64,000 nt of DNA from Apostichopus californicus. Taxonomy: Eukaryota > Echinodermata > Holothuroidea > Aspidochirotida > Stichopodidae. A program made the position numbers and the translations under genes. The notes under the pieces are model-generated. The model saw only the letters and a list, made by a program, of their open reading frames with translations, searched no databases and was not told the origin of the DNA. Below, piece after piece: positions 12,101 to 23,400 of this stretch; within the stretch, counting starts at the first letter, position 1, and the number at the start of each line of letters is the position of its first letter. Location: assembly GCA_020650975.1 (NCBI GenBank), contig JAIPMN010001124.1, forward strand, positions 1-64,000, written 5' to 3'.

Positions 12101-14181
12101 GAGGAAGAAGCTGACAGAATATATGACCTGCATAGAAGAGACATGGACCAGAGGGCTTGTGATCTTGCCAAAGCAGAAGAGGAGTGCAGAAGGGCAATCA
12201 ATGAATCTACCAGAGATTACAATAAGGCTTTGGTAAATTGACCTCACTCTTTTCCATCCATTTGTTTAAATAACAAAATTTATTGTTCTAAGCTGCTAGT
12301 GCAAAGCTTCCTTTCACTTTCTTGCTTACAACCTTACGTGTGATTAATTGATTGTAACTAGTTATTGCCAGTAAAACCCTTAGGTGAGTGGTTCATTATG
12401 CCATCTTGAAAATTGGTCAGAATCTTTCCTTAGATAATCATGTAGTTTATCTCTCCATGAAATGTGGTATGTTTAGAGTGTTTGTTTATATGTGTCTGAA
12501 TATTAAAGCTTTATCATAATCCTTGTGTGTAATTATAGACAAAGAAAACCATTCTAATGCAGACTTTTGGCATTTTAGACAAGCACTAAAGAGCAGGCTG
12601 TTGTCAGTATGTGTTGCACTGAAGCTCTAAAATTTGCCAGATGTAAAGTTCTTGCAAATTGGCATTGTGTTGGATATCTGAGCAAAGCATGGATATCAAG
12701 AAATATGTAATTGATTGCTGGTGACCCTTTTGTAAAATATTACTCTATCACAGTAAAATACTTGCTTAAACTGCTGGGTTTTTGTACATGAAGAACTTGT
12801 CATGACAACACTCTACCACCTGGATTTAATTTACAGTTTGTTTAAGTGATAAAGAAGGCTACTTAACAGGATCAATTAACCATTTTTAGAAGCTGGGCAA
12901 CTTTTAGACAAATTGCAAGGGTACTTCTGCTATCCTACACTACATTCCCTCAGAGAATCAAGAGACTTCTAAAATCAGACCTTCCAACCGATCTGCTATT
13001 ACTTATGCTTGCTTTGTAAGTGTATTGGTAGATGCATGCAATTTGTCATGAAGACTTTTAAGCAAACAATGTTTTATTCTTTATACAGGATGATGAGCAG
13101 AAGGAAAAGAAGCGGTTGTCTAATGAGGAAGAACTCGACAATAACTTCACAGAAATTGCTAACCTTATCAACGGTGATATGTTGACCGAAAATCCAGATG
13201 TGGCTTCCAGTGCCTTTGGTCCTCACCGTGTCATCACAGACCGATGGAAGGGAATGTCTCCTGAACAGATTGAAGAGATCCGTAGGATTCAGGATTTACA
13301 GAGGCAGGAGAAGAAGCAACTCATGGAGGAGGAGGAACAAAGAAACAATGAGTGGGATAAACAGAGATTAGCTGATGCGAGAGTGGCAACTCTGATGGAA
13401 AGAGAACAAGAAAGAATGAGGAAGGCATTGGAGAAAGATCAAGCAGAGTCTAATGCAAGGCTTTCTACAGATCAAAAAGCACAGTAAGTTGTGAAAGATT
13501 TATCCAGTAGTATCAATTACATGTGACCATAGTGCCATGTAGTTGGTTTTGTCATGGCTGATAAATTTTCCAAGTTTAACAGTAAATATGTAACTATGAA
13601 GTGCACATGCAGCTGAAATTGTTTGCATTTAATGTCTCTTGCCAAAGGTTGCCATGTCAATATACGTAAACAATTTTTTGTTCTTCTTATATCGTATGTG
13701 TGTCACAAGTGCAAGAGCTAAAGCAGTTAAAATATTTTGAACATTGTAAAAGTTTGTTACAGAACCATCATCAGAGCTATAGCTTCTTTAGCAGCTTCTT
13801 GAGTTTGACAACTTTTCCAAACCGGCTAGGTTGTACACAAAATAAGGATTGCAATTGAACTAATTAAGTCAAAACAAATATTTGTAACATGGCAATAAAG
13901 GTCTTGCTCATATATAACACTTAAAGTAATGTTAATATTTGCATATAGGGAAGGGTTTATGCTAAAAAGGTTAAAAAAAACCAAAGCTTCAGCTTTTCTC
14001 ATAGGTGAATCAGACTAGTTACCATGCATTGGAGAAGATGATATCACACTCTGTGTTTCTGTTATTTTAACAAATTCTTTTCTTCCTTCTTGTTAACAGC
14101 ATGGAGTATATGGATAAGGAAGTTTACACAAACCCTCCAACTGCAAGTTATTTCCAGCAATTCAACACATCCAGTCGATGA
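9191..14181 (+). CDS. RIBC2: RIB43A-like with coiled-coils protein 2, complete five-exon gene
   Basis: RIBC2 is a filamentous protein that binds inside the A-tubule of ciliary and flagellar doublet microtubules in motile cilia. Exons are 9191-9307, 10821-10902, 11769-12232, 13089-13483 and 14100-14181. They sum to 1140 nt, that is 379 residues plus TGA, against about 377 in human RIBC2. Strong family blocks are [20 protein letters not shown] (exon 1), [13 protein letters not shown] and MREWTRKQ (exon 3), [20 protein letters not shown] (exon 4) and the C-terminal [18 protein letters not shown]. Nearly the whole protein is charged, helical coiled coil, as expected. The start is the first ATG after the X-box region and in phase with the family N terminus. 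Intron phases are 0, 1, 0 and 2. Exon 4 reads into an in-frame TAA inside its own donor (CAGTAAGT), so retention would truncate the protein. RIBC1 is less likely because the C-terminal block fits RIBC2. Confidence 0.95.
9308..14099 (+). other. RIBC2 introns
   Basis: Intron 1 (9308-10820) contains the 478-bp inverted-repeat element described separately. Introns 2 (10903-11768), 3 (12233-13088) and 4 (13484-14099) show only A+T-rich intron sequence with polypyrimidine acceptors, and no other gene or clear repeat. Confidence 0.7.
10106..10583. mobile_element. hAT-like MITE (478 bp) with repeated TTCCGCCAT subterminal motifs
   Basis: The flanks are an exact 8-bp duplication AATATTAG at 10098-10105 and 10584-10591. 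The ends are a loose inverted repeat: the left end has GTGACATTCTGCCATCG, and the reverse of the right end has GGTCACTTTCCGCCATCG. The first ~115 bp carry about five direct copies of TTCCGCCAT or a one-base variant, and the last ~95 bp carry the same motif in inverse orientation as ATGGCGGAAA. hAT transposases are known to bind repeated subterminal motifs, so these may be binding sites (inference). The unrelated middle contains only a chance 117-codon frame. It is inside RIBC2 intron 1. Confidence 0.78.
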
Positions 14182-14528
14182 TGTTATCCAGCGTTGATTT
14201 CTGTACATGTTTTGTAAAATAGTTCAGTACAGATAGAAAATAGATCTGTCACAAGCATTTTCAGCAGGCGTCAATCACTCTTTGGGGTCCCAGATTAATT
14301 TTGATCTATTCATGGCTACTCATATACTGTAATACTTTAATCATAACCATAAAAACTAATCAACCAGGATTTCCAGGAGAAATTCCATCTAGGAGTTCTA
14401 GCTTGAGCAATATATATTGAACTATGATTCAAGAAGGACCTACATACAGTATCATGCCTTCTATAGGCTGATTAACATTTAGAGTTGAGTATTGCCAAGT
14501 GATAAGGTAATATAAATACTGGAAATGT

Positions 14529-14534
14529 AATAAA
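14529..14534 (+). terminator. Probable RIBC2 polyadenylation signal (AATAAA)
   Basis: A canonical AATAAA lies 348 nt after the RIBC2 stop codon and is followed within 30-50 nt by T/G-rich sequence. It is the first such hexamer after the stop and lies before the MITE at 14725. It is assigned by position only. Confidence 0.55.
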
Positions 14535-14724
14535 GCAAACAACCCTCATCGCTTGATATGATTTTGATCTAGTTGATAATTTAACTAACCAAACTAATGA
14601 AGATGTTTTTTAATTAATGTCCATCTGGCAATACTTTGTGATTTCAAACCTTTAGATATGCATGAATCAGCACATTTCTCATCAAGCCATTTGCAATGTT
14701 TTCATAACTTTGGATTCTTTAAAT

Positions 14725-15244
14725 CAGGGATTCCCTAATATCCCCCAATGAACCCCCTTTGGATGTCAGAGTTGTCCACGAACCCCCAACTTTTCGAGAC
14801 ACGGTCTGAGTCATTATTATACTATAATATGCATAATAGTGCTTCGTAAAAGATCAAATTCATAGTGTGATATTGTAATGAACAAAAATGAGAGATGAAC
14901 AAATATTTATTTGGAAACTTCAAGATCAGATCAGCTCTTTATCTTCACACCGTACTGTCATGCGTACACCAACCTCACCAAAGTCATACGGCCTGTGTCT
15001 GTTTCATAATTCAGTTATTTTATCACATGCAAGGTACGGTACTACTATGGCAACATATGCCTAGAAACGTGAAAAGAGTTTGTCGATAGGTACGACTTTT
15101 GTACATTACTAAATTATATGATATATCAGATTTTAGTTAAACAAAAAGTACTCTAGTTTTGACTTTCAGAAACGTCTCACAAATCCCCTGGGATGGACTC
15201 ATGCACCCCCTGGGGTTTCATGCACCCCAGTTAGGGAACCCCTG
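14725..15244. mobile_element. hAT-like MITE (520 bp) downstream of RIBC2
   Basis: The element starts CAGGGATTCCCTAATATCCC and ends GTTAGGGAACCCCTG, giving terminal inverted repeats of the form CAGGG(A/G)TTCCCTAA. Flanks are CTTTAAAT at 14717-14724 and CTTTAAAC at 15245-15252, an 8-bp target duplication with one change, which suggests moderate age. Subterminal C-rich motifs (CCCCCTGGGGTTTCATGCA) recur on both sides. There is no transposase, so the element is non-autonomous. Confidence 0.82.
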
Positions 15245-15252
15245 CTTTAAAC

Positions 15253-16549
15253 AGTGTAGTGCCATGAAATAAAACATGCCTTTAACATATTTCACATGTA
15301 AATTTTGTACATGTAATGAAACGGAAAGAGGTATAATATTAATGCTAAAGATATGCTCATGCATGTTAGCAAGAAACGTTTAAATCATTTAGAACACCAC
15401 TGATTATTCTTAAGGACTATGGTAAATTGATTGTCTACATTAATATTCTTAAGTTTCCATGAACTGTTTCACACTCTCATAGTCTTGTAGTACACATTCT
15501 ATAATCACACAGTTTGGGTTAATGGTACAGAATATTGGATAAAGAGTTGCAGGCCTTCAAGTTATACCATTCTTGATCAGGTTTTAACAATGTTTTTGTT
15601 TGATAGAGACTTAGCAGAAAGGATAGAAATGTCAGACTATCTTAAATATATTGCACTCTTAAATGTTGTTCAATAAATGAATTCTTTTACAGCTTCTTTT
15701 TTTAATTTAATAAAACCATTTTTGTTTTGAATAGGCCATCTTTCTGGAGCAAATTAAACTTTTTATAATTTGATTATTTAACTTTTGATTAACTATTAAA
15801 CTTTTGATTAGTTTAATACATTCAGAATTAAGTGTCATATATAAATATTTTCTCCCGTCACTGCAACTTTTCAATTTATTTGGAAAAAAATTCTTCATGT
15901 CATCTTCCGATGACTTTGTCTCCTCACTTCTTTATTAGAAAGATGTTTTTAAGTAAGATATGGGGAAATTGGAACATTTAATATAATACCTCCTTGATTG
16001 TAAATTATTCGTTTTTTTACCATGTTAGATTATTTAGAGTGAATAAATACCGAAAAAGTTGTCAACATTATATATTCCAGTAGATATCTTTTCTACAGAG
16101 TTGAATTTTGTAAAGAAAAAGAAGTAATTTCTGTAAAAAAAAGAAATTGTGATCCACAACAAAGTGGGAATGGAGGAGGCTCACCAGACCTAAATGAATA
16201 GGTGAGAATGAACCATTATTTTTAGAGACAGACTGATTCACAGTGTATTACAAAAAGTCCTGAACTTTGGTCGATGAGCATCGTTTCTATGCTCTGCTTA
16301 CAGATACATTTGTTGTATCTTTAATGCCCTTTTCTTTCCCTAGACATTGACAAGTTTTGAAAGGACGACCGATTTGGGTTAAGACTATTCGTTAACAACA
16401 TCAGCAAAACATATAGGTGGGTCCAATCTATTATTCTACTTCAAACTTTTTGTAATGATCTGTGGTGTTACTACCAGAAATCACTGAATGCTAAGTTACC
16501 AAATGATTCCCCCCCCCCCCCCCCCTCTGTTCATCTTCGATTGAAGACT
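15253..16549. other. Intergenic spacer, no gene seen
   Basis: A+T-rich DNA with short chance frames only. It includes a 17-base C run near 16509-16525. A second AATAAA near 15270 is a weak alternative end for RIBC2 transcripts. Confidence 0.5.
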
Positions 16550-17004
16550 TCAACACTACCTGGTCACACAGAAGCTTGAAACTTTACTAAAAGGTACAGA
16601 TTGGATTAATTTGTTTAAAGATATGAGTGCTTCTCAGTCTTCGATTTGTTTAGCTGGTCATTATGGAAAATCATGTTCCATGGATGAATCGTCGTCATAA
16701 AAGCAGTATGCCTTTCTGGATGAATAAGAAAGTTAGATGTGCAGTTAGGCAAAAACGTAGAAGTTGTTTAGGAGGACTAATTCTGAATCTCTCTTGGCCA
16801 AGTTCAAAATTCATCAGCTGCAGGTAGAACGCTTAGACTCTGATGCAAAATTGAATTTTGAAAATAACTTTTCTTATATCAGGTCAAAGCAGAAAGTTAA
16901 AGATGCAATTGTTTCTTCTTAGGGCACCACAGGCAGATAATATATAGTTACTGATAATCAGGATTTTGCAGATCTTTTGCCATTTCGCCATTCATTGTGT
17001 AAAA

Positions 17005-17424
17005 ACACATTTCCGCGTTTTCGACCTGCATTTTGTAAAAAAAAAAAAAAAAAACCTAAGCCCTTCCCCACCCCTCCTGGCTCATATTGGCTGAAATGCG
17101 CTCGAAAAACTTCTTTACCTTCACTTGACAAAATAATCTCTCTCATCGATTGTAAAGTTTAAGATTTCCGCGTGTTTGACCTACATTTACGGTGAAATAG
17201 CTTTAAACCCGCACCCCTTCCTGGCGCATATAGGCTGAAATCCGCCCAAAAGACTTCGTCACCCTCCCTTGACAAATTCCTCTCGTTTCCGCGTTTTCGA
17301 CCTCAGAATACGGCCCGGTCGATAACGCGGAAATTGTTGAGAAGCCGGTATCTCGATTATACCGAACTCGGTTGATCGATTTCCGCGGTTTCCGCGTTAT
17401 CGACCTGGCCGTTTTCTGAGGTCT
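17005..17424. repeat. Repeat with recurring TTTCCGCGTTTTCGACCT motif and a 35-bp-arm palindrome
   Basis: The motif TTTCCGCGTTTTCGACCT or a close variant occurs near 17011, 17165, 17285 and 17389, and inverted near 17318. The arms 17299-17333 and 17389-17423 are near-perfect reverse complements (GACCTCAGAATACGGCC against GGCCGTTTTCTGAGGTC) around a 55-base loop. The block replaces the RT core of the surrounding LINE. A poly-A run of about 20 lies at 17038-17055. It is probably an inserted repeat unit; I found no target duplication. Confidence 0.65.
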
Positions 17425-17678
17425 CTTCCAAAAGCGATTCTGAGAAATTTCATACGGATTTGGATAAGGGTTTTGCCTGGTCTGAGGGAGGGCAAATGCT
17501 TTTTAATATTGATAAATGCAAGGTGATGCATATTGGTAGTAACCAAAAGTATACATACAATCTTAATGGTAAGGAGTTGCAGGAGGTCTTTGTTGAAGAG
17601 ACCTATATGTATATATACATTGACTCATCTCTGCAACCTTCTAAACATTGTCTCGAAGCTGCTAAAAGAGGTAATACT

Positions 17679-18290
17679 CATGGGCGGGATTACGGGGGGG
17701 GGGGGGGCAAGAGGGGGCACTTGCCCCCCCACTTTTTCCCAAATCTTAGTTTACTTTTTTGTCGTTTTTGCAGACAAATGTGCACAACCCTAATCGAAAT
17801 TATTCCCCCACAACAGCTCTATCAAATAGGCCTATTTGTTTCGAATCTAAAATGGAGTGGGTGTTGAAGTGTGCTATATTGCACCAAATTGCATCTGAGG
17901 CCACCTGGAAATTCAAAAAATTTCCTCCCCTTAGACCCCTCCCCCAGACCGTCCATCAGTCTTCAGCCCCCACTCAAAAGTACCTTCCTACGCCACTGCG
18001 TATAACAAAAGTTGTACATCACCATCTGACCATATGTTCTACAATCAATCCTCTTCAAATTTTTAACAATAATTAACTATCTAGATACAAATTGCAGACA
18101 TGAGATCCATATTCAAGGAGGGGTACATGCAGCTTAGAGCACTCAGGAAGTGCCGTTTCCAGCCATCTGGAGGGTTTGTAAAGCCAAAAAATTTCTTGTA
18201 CGCTCCGCGCCAACCGATGGTGGCGCTCCGCTTAGATAGTCTTGTTGGCAGGTTTGCCCCCCCACTTTCACAACTCAAATCCCGCCCCTG
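17679..18290. mobile_element. hAT-like composite element, copy A (612 bp), inserted in the LINE
   Basis: The element starts CATGGGCGGGATTACGGGGG and ends ACTCAAATCCCGCCCCTG, so the ends share an inverted (C/A)GGGGCGGGATT-type repeat. The exact 8-bp direct repeat GTAATACT lies at 17671-17678 and 18291-18298, and removing the insert restores a continuous LINE reading frame across the join, which proves insertion into the LINE. Inside, 17881-17998 is the right half of the MITE family seen at 525-790, ending in the same CCTACGCCACTG. The left 170 bp and right ~290 bp are shared with copy B at 45260-46518. It is non-autonomous. Confidence 0.88.
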
Positions 18291-18790
18291 GTAATACTAA
18301 TAGGGTTTTAGGTATGATCAAAAGGAACTTCAGTTTTCTGAAAGAGGACATAGTCAAGTTGTTAGGCTTTATAAGCAGTTGGTTATGCCTCATCTGGAGT
18401 ATGCTGTGCAGGCTTGGAACCCATATTTTGCTAAGGATAAGGAAGTACTGGAAAAGGTCCAGAGGAGCGCTACTACGATGATTAGTTCCTCAACTGTTAA
18501 ATCTCACCGCACTGGAGCTTAGGAGGTTACGTGGTGACTTGATTCAGGTTTTCAAGATTGTGTATGGTTTGACAATTTATCCTTCACTGACTTTTTCACG
18601 CTAGTAGTAGATGTACCAGAGGTCATAGTCTTAAACTAAAAAAGTCACAAAGTAGGATTAATATTCGGCATAACTTTTTTCTAATAGGGTTGTGAATGAA
18701 TGGAACGGATTGTAATCGGGTCTGAGTGTCTGTCTTCAGTTTTATTTTCTCTCCTATAGGGTCCTTGATGGGGACTCGAGTGTCCCTCCT

Positions 18791-20465
18791 GATCCTTTCT
18801 TTCTACTAAACTAAACTATATGTGATAGCCCAGCACACTATCCATTATTCCTTACACTCAATCCTCCCCATCCCTTTCCCCACCCTCCTTAACACCTGCC
18901 ATCATGTAAACGTGCCATCGGAGTTCCTTGCCATTGGCCTTTACCACGGGCAGTTCGTGATCATGGATGAAGAATTGATATCACAGTTGTACACCCTGTA
19001 CGTAATTTTGACAATGCGCACACAGTTGACAACTCTTGTCTGAGCGCTGCCCATGTCAAGAATTGAAAACAATCCTCAACTAGCCTGCTCAACTCTATGA
19101 ACGCTCGCAAGTAACAACCAAGAAGAACAGGTTTCTTCTCGATGAAGTAACATTTTCATTCTTAAAAGAGATTTTTAACTCTGAGGGCATGATGTGATGA
19201 TATATTAGGTAATCGATAAAGAACAGAATATATTTAAGCATTTTTGAAGGGTTTTAGTATGTTACTGATTGTACTAGGCAAAGAATTTAAGTCCCATAGT
19301 TAGGCCTAGTAGTAGGCTATAGGCTAGGCCTAGCATAAGTTTGGGCCCCTTGAAATTGAATTGCTAATGTGATGCGTAGTCTTTTCGTATAGCCTAACTA
19401 GGCTAGCTGCATGAGTGTGTATTAGCTACCGTAGGGCAGTAAGGCCTAACCTGTAGCATATGCATAGTTTATACCTAACCAGGCAAATGCTATGCCTGCA
19501 TCATGCATCCATTACCTAAGCAAGAATAACTAACAATTATCATGCCGGATTGTCAAGTCTTTGAAACCTAACATTATGCTAAAACTATGACTGTACATAA
19601 ATTGTTAACCTTAGGTGAAAAAATGATTCCTTGGCAGTCCCCATATTAAAGGTGACTCCAGAAATGTCCCCAGATTTTAAACAAGGCCCTGAATTAACTC
19701 CAGTTTACATCCTTGACCTTGCGCTTGCAAAGCAGACAGCTTGAATCAAAGCGGTCATTGTTTACAACTACAAATGTAAAATTTATTCTATTTTGGCAAT
19801 GGATTTTTATCTAAAACACTAAATATCCACTCAGTATGCCACCTTTTGTAAGGTACTATCCCTTATTGTCAACATGAGAGGTAAGGGTGCTAACCAAAAC
19901 CTTTGGTCATCAGGACTACAAGATTTTTCAGATATTTGCCTTGGTAATTTTATTTAATATTAGTAAAAGCAAAAGTTAAGTTTGAATCTCAGAAAGTGGG
20001 ATAAACATAGTCCTAATGAGTAAGTGCCAATAGAACCAAGGTTTGCAAACCTTATTTTGTGATACTTAATTCCAGTATATAGCCTGCAACATTCCATTTT
20101 GAGACCATGCTCGAGAGTGATATATGCAGTCATTTGAAATTACTCACTCAATTGTCGTGACTAGCTACATTCCCAACAAGGTGCAGGGCAGTTTCTTTGG
20201 TTACAACATTTTGTAGGCCTATACTGTTTTAGGCATTTGACCATTTATTAGCTATTCTGAATCTGTACCTTGTAGAATATATTTATGCAACTACATTAGT
20301 AAAAGTTTATGAACATGAATGTAGATGCCATATACATTAATTTTCCAAATCTTTTCTTTGTAGAACCAAATTTAAAAAGATATGACTGAAGCATTTGGCA
20401 TTCTTTTCTGAGTGAGAAGAGAAGTATTATTGCTAAATGTGCTTCAAAAATCAAAGGACATTAAT
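18791..20465. other. Upstream region and 5' UTR of the TASOR-like gene
   Basis: No coding exon is recognisable. Around 19300-19460 there are many TAGGCCTA-type short repeats. A good acceptor (TTTTCTTTGTAG) ends at 20363, suggesting that the first coding exon carries about 100 nt of spliced 5' UTR from 20364 and that a non-coding first exon lies upstream; its place is not determined. Confidence 0.45.
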
Positions 20466-23400
20466 ATGAGTGAAAAAGTGAAGTTATCTGACACCACATC
20501 AAAGAAAAAGTCTACACCTATAAAGAAAACAACAGAAGAGAGAAAGTTAAAGAACAAGACAAGCCAAAATGCATCATCGGCTATCCCTCAAAGGAGGAAT
20601 AGTGCCCCTGCTAGGAGTGCAAGGGGCAAGTTCGATGGTCCAAGGATGAGATTGAAAGGATTACCACCACCATCTCCTAAAGAGAAACCAAAAGTATCAA
20701 AAGAACATGGCCCAAGGAGGAAAGACATGAGGGCATTTGTTATACCAAGGAAAGCTAAAGAAAAAGGTGAGTTACCATTTGCAGGTGTTTAGAGGATCTG
20801 ATGGTTCAAAGTTGAAAAGAGTATACCATCATCTCCTTAGGGACAAACCAAAAGTCTGAAAGTTATGATGAAAGGTTTTCTTTTTAAGAATGTTGCTCTT
20901 TATGTACAACCTGTCCTATGATCACATTTTACTGTGCTTGATGGAAATGAAAAATAAGGAAAAAGTAGAGCAAGATTAAAATAAAGAACACTTAAACCAA
21001 TTCATAAGATTCCATGTTTAGTGTTTACAATGGGAATTTGTATTTACGTAAGTGGTTCATGCTTTTCCATTGTACAAGGTGTCATCATTTCTTAATGTTT
21101 TATTTAACATTAAAGATGCGCTGATAGTGAATGATATTTTGTACTCTGGTGTTACCAACATCTCATATGCCAGCACATTAGTTTTCTTTAATGCTTTGTA
21201 TTTTCCATTATTCTAATTTTCTGTAGAACTCCTAGAAGAGGTTTCATTGGATTCAAACAGCTTCCAAAAGTATTTGCTTCCTGCTGTTGTCCAACAGTAC
21301 AGAGATCCCACATCCAGGGCTTCCTTTGAGTATGAGAAAGCATTCCTTGTCCATAATGAGAAACTTGATACAGAGGTGAGAAAGGTTGATATTGGAACAA
21401 ACAGCCCTTGATTATTTAATTAATGACAGAGTGGTTTACTTCACATTTATTTTTTTGTGCAGTCTTTATGTAAAAATTATTACTTTAGTTGAAGCAAAAA
21501 GAGAGCTGTTGGAGGGCCAGCTGTTGGAGGGCCATCTTTGTATACATGTTCTTTTGATCCAAAAGCATTTTGTGACATGATGTTAGTGGTTAAACTATTG
21601 CATAATGTTTTTTTTTATATCTACAATTTACTGCTGGTAAACTTCCATGAACCAAGTTATTGTGTCTCCAAGGAAGCAATCACATCTCTCTTTCCATCTC
21701 CTATCTTCCATCATTTTGTGATATTACTTTGAAAATTGTTTTATGTGCTGATGAATACTGGTGTTTTACGTTGCCTTTTCAGTTTCAAGAACGGAGGAAA
21801 GAAATGAAAGAAGATGGAAGGTCTGATAGGGAGATTGCTGAGCAGTATGCCTTTCTGTTGGTGGATAACATGAACATTGTAAGTAAAAGGCTTGAGTAGT
21901 GACGGGAACAGTCAAATACTTAACAAATAAAACACTACAGTTCATCTCTAGAGGAAAAGTGAAAGAACAGAATAGTTGTCAGTTAGATGATTAGAGTTGT
22001 GTGGAATGGGGGGGGGGGTGGGGAGGTTGGAGAGTATCTGCATTTATTAGCTGAAATGGAAAGTTTTATATAAACATGAGAAGTCAGTGCAGGTGAAATG
22101 AAGGTACAATCCATGACTTGTAGTATTATGAACCAGTCACAGGTTACATCAATTTCTCATAGCAGGATCTCAATAAATGTGAGTTTATTTTAAGTATTCA
22201 AGAGAAGAGGTATACTTCCTTTATTTTAGATCTGCCAATTATAAAATACCTTATGTAGTTTGTTATTATCTTTGATTGGTGAAATAGTGCAAGTACATTA
22301 TGACCTGTTGTTGTAACTAGTACTAACATCTTTGCATGTGTACTTGCTAACTATTTTAAGGTTGCTTGACTTGTTTTCATAGTCCTGAACCTTTGGGTCA
22401 GTTTCATTTTGCTTTCCTCTCCCTTTTACTTGCAAAGTGTGTTTTACCATTTTTCTCAGGCAAAACTGATATGTCAAGATGGGTTGCATGTGAGATGGAC
22501 AGGTCAATCCAGAGAACGTCGGCTTGGACATGGTGATATGGGTGAGAGTGTTATCTTGGAAATATAGTACAGCTATGTTATCAATGTTCTGTTTGCTTGT
22601 GATTCCTAGTCTATTAGATAACGGGTCAATGTTTTCATAATAATTCTGTGTCTGAAATTAGGAAAGTTTATATGAAAATTGCTTGAAAATAATATCATTA
22701 GCAGTATAGGTGCCCTACATTGGCTTCCAAAACTATCAATTGGGTGGTTGTGTAAGTGATAAGAAGCCATCAGAGGTAAAATACTGGAACGATTGCAGCC
22801 CACATAAATGCACAGAGGGAGCTCTGTGTTGATGATGAAGTTACTCAATAATCAACCAGTGAGAAATGGAAAGCTAACATTTTGTAGAATTCACATGTTG
22901 ATAGAGTTTAGGATAGGTTTAATTTATCCTTTGATATCTTTGTCTAACCTTTGACAAGCAAATACTTTACAGATGACTGTGTATCCAATTGGCAAAGAAC
23001 CATGTACAAAGAGATGACCTAAGTTATTTATCATCTGTGATCTGTAATCCTGCATCAGATAGTGTAGAAATGTAAATGCAGACAGTGAGAAACCTCCAGA
23101 TAAAATTGGCTCAATGATCATGTTGCAAATTTTTCTCAGCTAAGTTTTACACTGTTCATTTGAACTTGGTCTTTCACTATTCTTGAAATGCTTTAACAGT
23201 TATTGTGGAGTAATGAAACATTCACAGGAAGTTCACATAACGTCGTGGCATGTTGTTGGAGAAGTCATCATGTAGTAATGGTGCATTGTCCTATCAATAG
23301 TAAACATGACATGTTTTCTCATTTCAGGTGTGTACTTAAACAGATTCTCAGACATTCTAAGTGCTACCAGCCTGGGAACTGGTAAAGAACATATATTACT

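Larger units (their letters stand above)
16550..18790 (+). pseudogene. Broken CR1-like LINE ORF2, split by two insertions
   Basis: Three pieces are on one strand. At 16640-16920 lies the linker between endonuclease and reverse transcriptase, with MPFWMNKKVRCAVRQKRR and FSYIRSKQKVKDAI. At 17412-17678 lies the C-terminal part of the RT domain, with MLFNIDKCKVMHIGS, LNGKELQEV and YIDSSLQPSKHCLEAAKRG. At 18291-18720 lies the end of ORF2, with VLGMIKRNFSFLKEDIV, PHLEYAVQAWNPYFAKDKEV and, after frame changes, RGHSLKLKKSQSRINIRHNF. The catalytic core of the RT is absent: 17000-17411 is foreign repeat DNA. The second break (17679-18290) is a hAT element with target duplication. Stops and frameshifts are present throughout. 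This is a dead copy; clade assignment is from motif memory. Confidence 0.85.

Noticed and set aside
20412-20465. In-frame extension upstream of the TASOR ATG
   Set aside because: It needs a GTG start; the first in-frame ATG with a fair context is at 20466, and an acceptor at 20363 marks the region as 5' UTR.
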